Below are positions 31,763 through 32,975 of a stretch of 32,975 bases of DNA, one piece after another (positions within the stretch are counted from its first letter, which is position 1; each line of letters opens with the position of its first letter). Both the position numbers and the translations under genes were made by a program. This DNA comes from Bacteroidaceae bacterium. Lineage in GTDB: Bacteria > Bacteroidota > Bacteroidia > Bacteroidales > Bacteroidaceae. Location of the stretch: NCBI GenBank assembly GCA_017416735.1, contig JAFQBF010000091.1:1-32975 (forward strand), in the 5' to 3' direction. The notes beneath the pieces are model-generated. The model was not told the DNA's origin. It searched no databases and saw nothing but the letters and a program-made list of their open reading frames with translations.

Positions 31763-32975
31763 TTATTTCTTTAATTTGTAAATTACAAGAATCGGGTTAT
31801 CATCTTCCTTTCTTTCGTCCAGCATCTTCAAGAGTTGCTGACGCTTTTCGGGGAATTTTACATTTTCTGCTTTCTCGAGTGCTTCGCGTACACGGTCGAT
31901 GTTGTCTGGATTGATTTCAAAAAGAATGCTTCCCGATTTGTCCTCAGAAATATCAATCGGACCGAAATAGCTTCCGCAACCATCGATGTCATTTTTCGGG
32001 CCAAAGGCGAAAAGTTGCCAGAGACTACCGCTGAAAGGTTCTTGCTCCTGTACATCCAATTTTCCGCTGTTCTTGTCAAAACGGGCAAAATACGCTTTTT
32101 GGTTCTGGTTCCAATAGATATACAAGTAGTCACCTGTTTCTTTAAATGCCTTAAAAGAAATACACTCCACGTCTTCCTTTTTCATCGAACCTGCCCTGAC
32201 CGGCCATTCATTACCGCCCAAATTAAAATGGTATCTCGGGATAATGCCTTCTTCAGTCACGGCATATACCGTTTCATCCGGCTCATTATAAAAATTGAGT
32301 TGTCCACTATAATACCATCTTTGGGGATTAAAATCAAGGCTATAGATTCCACCAGTGATACCTTCCAACGTATCAACTTTCGCCGAGAGGACATTCCCTT
32401 CAAAATCTATCACATTCACCGATGTCCACTTGCCAAAAACACCCTCTGATATATGAGGCCTTTGTCTTGGATGATAGATAAGACGTTCATCGTTAATAGC
32501 AGAAACAGTCGACCCGCTACTTAATATAGGTATAGTACTTAGATGCTCCCCGTCTTTATCATAAATGTATATATGGTCACTTGAAACAACATATACATTG
32601 TTCTTCTCTGCATAAATACCAGATGGATTCATCATATCTTCAGGTCCTTGTCCTATTTGACCGATTGGGGAGATGAATTTTCCTGTCGTTCTATCGAATC
32701 GGAACAATTCCTTTTTCGAGAACCGGTTAAGTGTAAAAATGTCATTTGGAGTGATTGCATATTTAGTCCTTGGATAACATTCCACGAGACTGTTATCCGT
32801 TGTTTCCAACTGCACATACTCCACATCTTCCACGATGTCGCTCAAGAGCAAGTTGTCGCAAGTGCTTCCGGTGAAGTCTTTCGACAAGTCGATTTCGTGA
32901 AATTCAATCTCTTCTGATTTTTCCTCAACGGCTTTTCCTGACCTACCTTTACAAGCGGACATAAAAGCCAAGAAA
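31763..32975 (-). CDS. 6-bladed beta-propeller lipoprotein (5' end outside window)
   Basis: At least 404 codons read from the right edge; the start codon lies beyond it. The visible part opens in the hydrophobic end of a lipoprotein signal, FLAFMSAC, whose Cys would be the lipidated residue. The mature protein contains repeated propeller-blade patterns, for example IFTLNRFSKKELFRFDRTTG, IGQIGQGPEDMMNP, VYVVSSDHIYIYDKDG and YFARFDKNSGKLD, which fit the Bacteroidales 6-bladed beta-propeller family (PF17170). A TTG codon at 32971 could be mistaken for a start but lies inside the signal. Function unknown; likely an envelope-facing binding protein. It ends 5 nt before the TPR gene. Confidence 0.85.
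   Translation of the reverse strand, partial: FLAFMSACKGRSGKAVEEKSEEIEFHEIDLSKDFTGSTCDNLLLSDIVEDVEYVQLETTDNSLVECYPRTKYAITPNDIFTLNRFSKKELFRFDRTTGKFISPIGQIGQGPEDMMNPSGIYAEKNNVYVVSSDHIYIYDKDGEHLSTIPILSSGSTVSAINDERLIYHPRQRPHISEGVFGKWTSVNVIDFEGNVLSAKVDTLEGITGGIYSLDFNPQRWYYSGQLNFYNEPDETVYAVTEEGIIPRYHFNLGGNEWPVRAGSMKKEDVECISFKAFKETGDYLYIYWNQNQKAYFARFDKNSGKLDVQEQEPFSGSLWQLFAFGPKNDIDGCGSYFGPIDISEDKSGSILFEINPDNIDRVREALEKAENVKFPEKRQQLLKMLDERKEDDNPILVIYKLKK

Overview
The window comes from a chromosome of the order Bacteroidales (Bacteroides/Phocaeicola type). The gene families are typical of that group: DUF4348-type lipoproteins, 6-bladed beta-propeller lipoproteins, TPR proteins with a C-terminal HTH, BlaI/M56 fusions and a NagB-PIG-L fusion. 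Promoter-like sites fit the Bacteroidetes primary sigma consensus (TTTG or TTG, 19-21 nt, TAnnTTTG), and short lipobox signal peptides are common. No tRNA, rRNA, CRISPR array, integrase or transposase gene was seen.

Layout. At 1-140 is the start of an AAA-ATPase-like/PD-(D/E)XK protein, cut by the window edge. At 252-2917 a leftward cluster encodes a DUF4348-like lipoprotein, MurB and a PhnP-like metallo-hydrolase. It diverges from pheS and an MFS transporter (3008-5354), which are separated by a dispersed palindromic repeat. A membrane-anchored protein of unknown function (5351-6502) converges on the MFS gene and overlaps its stop codon. An M20 dipeptidase follows (6782-8140), then two outer-surface glycan-degrading lipoproteins, a 1202-aa GH2 enzyme with F5/8-type C modules and a GH16 glucanase-like enzyme (8305-13422). 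There are no susC/susD genes with them. A small lipoprotein gene (13500-14021) borders a repeat-rich non-coding island (14022-14680) that holds a MITE-like nested inverted repeat and a candidate small RNA.

At 14681-17723 a leftward operon encodes a BlaI-type repressor, a BlaR1-type M56 sensor protease fused to carboxypeptidase-like, TonB-C and plug-like segments, and a small secreted protein. A cell-wall amidase and a TlpA-like thioredoxin lipoprotein follow (17877-19399). Rightward housekeeping genes lysS, gpsA, pgi and a HAD phosphatase occupy 19518-24494.

At 24506-28691 is an amino-sugar module. A NagC-like ROK repressor diverges from nagB, which is followed by a fusion of a catalytically degenerate NagB-like domain to an apparently intact PIG-L/LmbE deacetylase domain. 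This fusion is the most interesting protein in the window. The right end (28791-32975) is a leftward group: a 6-bladed beta-propeller lipoprotein (5' end outside the window), a periplasmic TPR protein, and a membrane-spanning TPR/coiled-coil/HTH regulator with its own near-consensus promoter placed almost on its start codon.

All assignments come from reading motifs and context by eye. No database search was possible, so family names for the less familiar proteins are provisional.
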